This document shows positions 63,955 through 64,000 of a stretch of 64,000 nucleotides of DNA, one piece after another (position 1 is the first letter of the stretch; every line of letters begins with the position of its first letter). This stretch comes from Intoshia linei (lineage: Eukaryota; Orthonectida; Rhopaluridae), in NCBI GenBank assembly GCA_001642005.1, contig LWCA01000006.1, positions 1-64,000 of the forward strand, written 5' to 3'. Made by a program: the position numbers and the translations under genes. Under the pieces are notes generated by a model, which saw nothing but the letters and a program-made list of their open reading frames with translations, had not been told where the DNA came from and did no database searches.

Positions 63955-64000
63955 TCCATTAATGGTTGGTAAAAGTGGATTATTCCCTTAAGGGTAGGTA
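63955..64000 (-). repeat. minisatellite units at the window edge
   Basis: GGTTGGTAAAAGTGGATTAT, then TCCCTTAAGGGTAGGTA: inverse orientation of the 24241-24660 unit. The array continues beyond the window. Confidence 0.6.

Overview
The window is nuclear DNA from an animal. It is very AT-rich. Its genes are split by GT-AG introns, many of them only about 29-45 nt, and several products are animal-specific: beta-spectrin with CH and PH domains, talin, APC, MED26, tektin and a globin-X-like protein. ULK4 and tektin imply a ciliated animal. Micro-introns, small genes, a talin without most of its rod and a short APC would fit a miniaturised or parasitic lineage such as orthonectids or dicyemids. That placement is inference; the sequence does not prove it.

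Layout. 1-3.5 kb: repeat-derived DNA, a Tc1/mariner relic and two unassigned coding-like pieces. 3.5-7.55 kb (-): deoxyhypusine hydroxylase, whose last intron holds a 2.36-kb hAT element with an 8-bp target duplication. 8.26-10.21 kb (+): a tektin. 12.23-18.21 kb (-): the ULK4 pseudokinase. 18.46-19.15 kb (+): 5-formyltetrahydrofolate cyclo-ligase, ending 7 bp from a convergent PRELI-domain gene (19.16-19.95 kb, -). 20.85-22.70 kb (+): lipoyl synthase, complete in eight exons. 23.5-25.5 kb: a piggyBac relic, a minisatellite and a hAT-transposase remnant. 26.04-42.20 kb (+): beta-spectrin in 15 exons, with transposon-filled introns. 42.7-43.4 kb (+): a globin-X-like protein that appears to lack both heme histidines. 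43.4-47.8 kb: repeat-rich gap. 47.8-49.8 kb (+): MED26. 51.3-56.76 kb (+): a 649-residue short talin. 56.83-61.05 kb (-): APC, convergent with talin. 62.55-63.52 kb (-): an unidentified single-pass membrane protein. The right edge holds more repeats.

Functional themes. Beta-spectrin, talin and APC belong to the cortical cytoskeleton, adhesion and Wnt machinery. Tektin and ULK4 belong to cilia. Lipoyl synthase, PRELI and the folate enzyme are mitochondrial or one-carbon housekeeping genes. There is no sign of an operon.

Exon joins were made by hand: each was chosen so that GT-AG borders, reading frame and family similarity agree. For DOHH, tektin, MTHFS, PRELI, LIAS, spectrin, globin, MED26, talin, APC and the membrane protein, the joined lengths are exact multiples of three with no internal stop.
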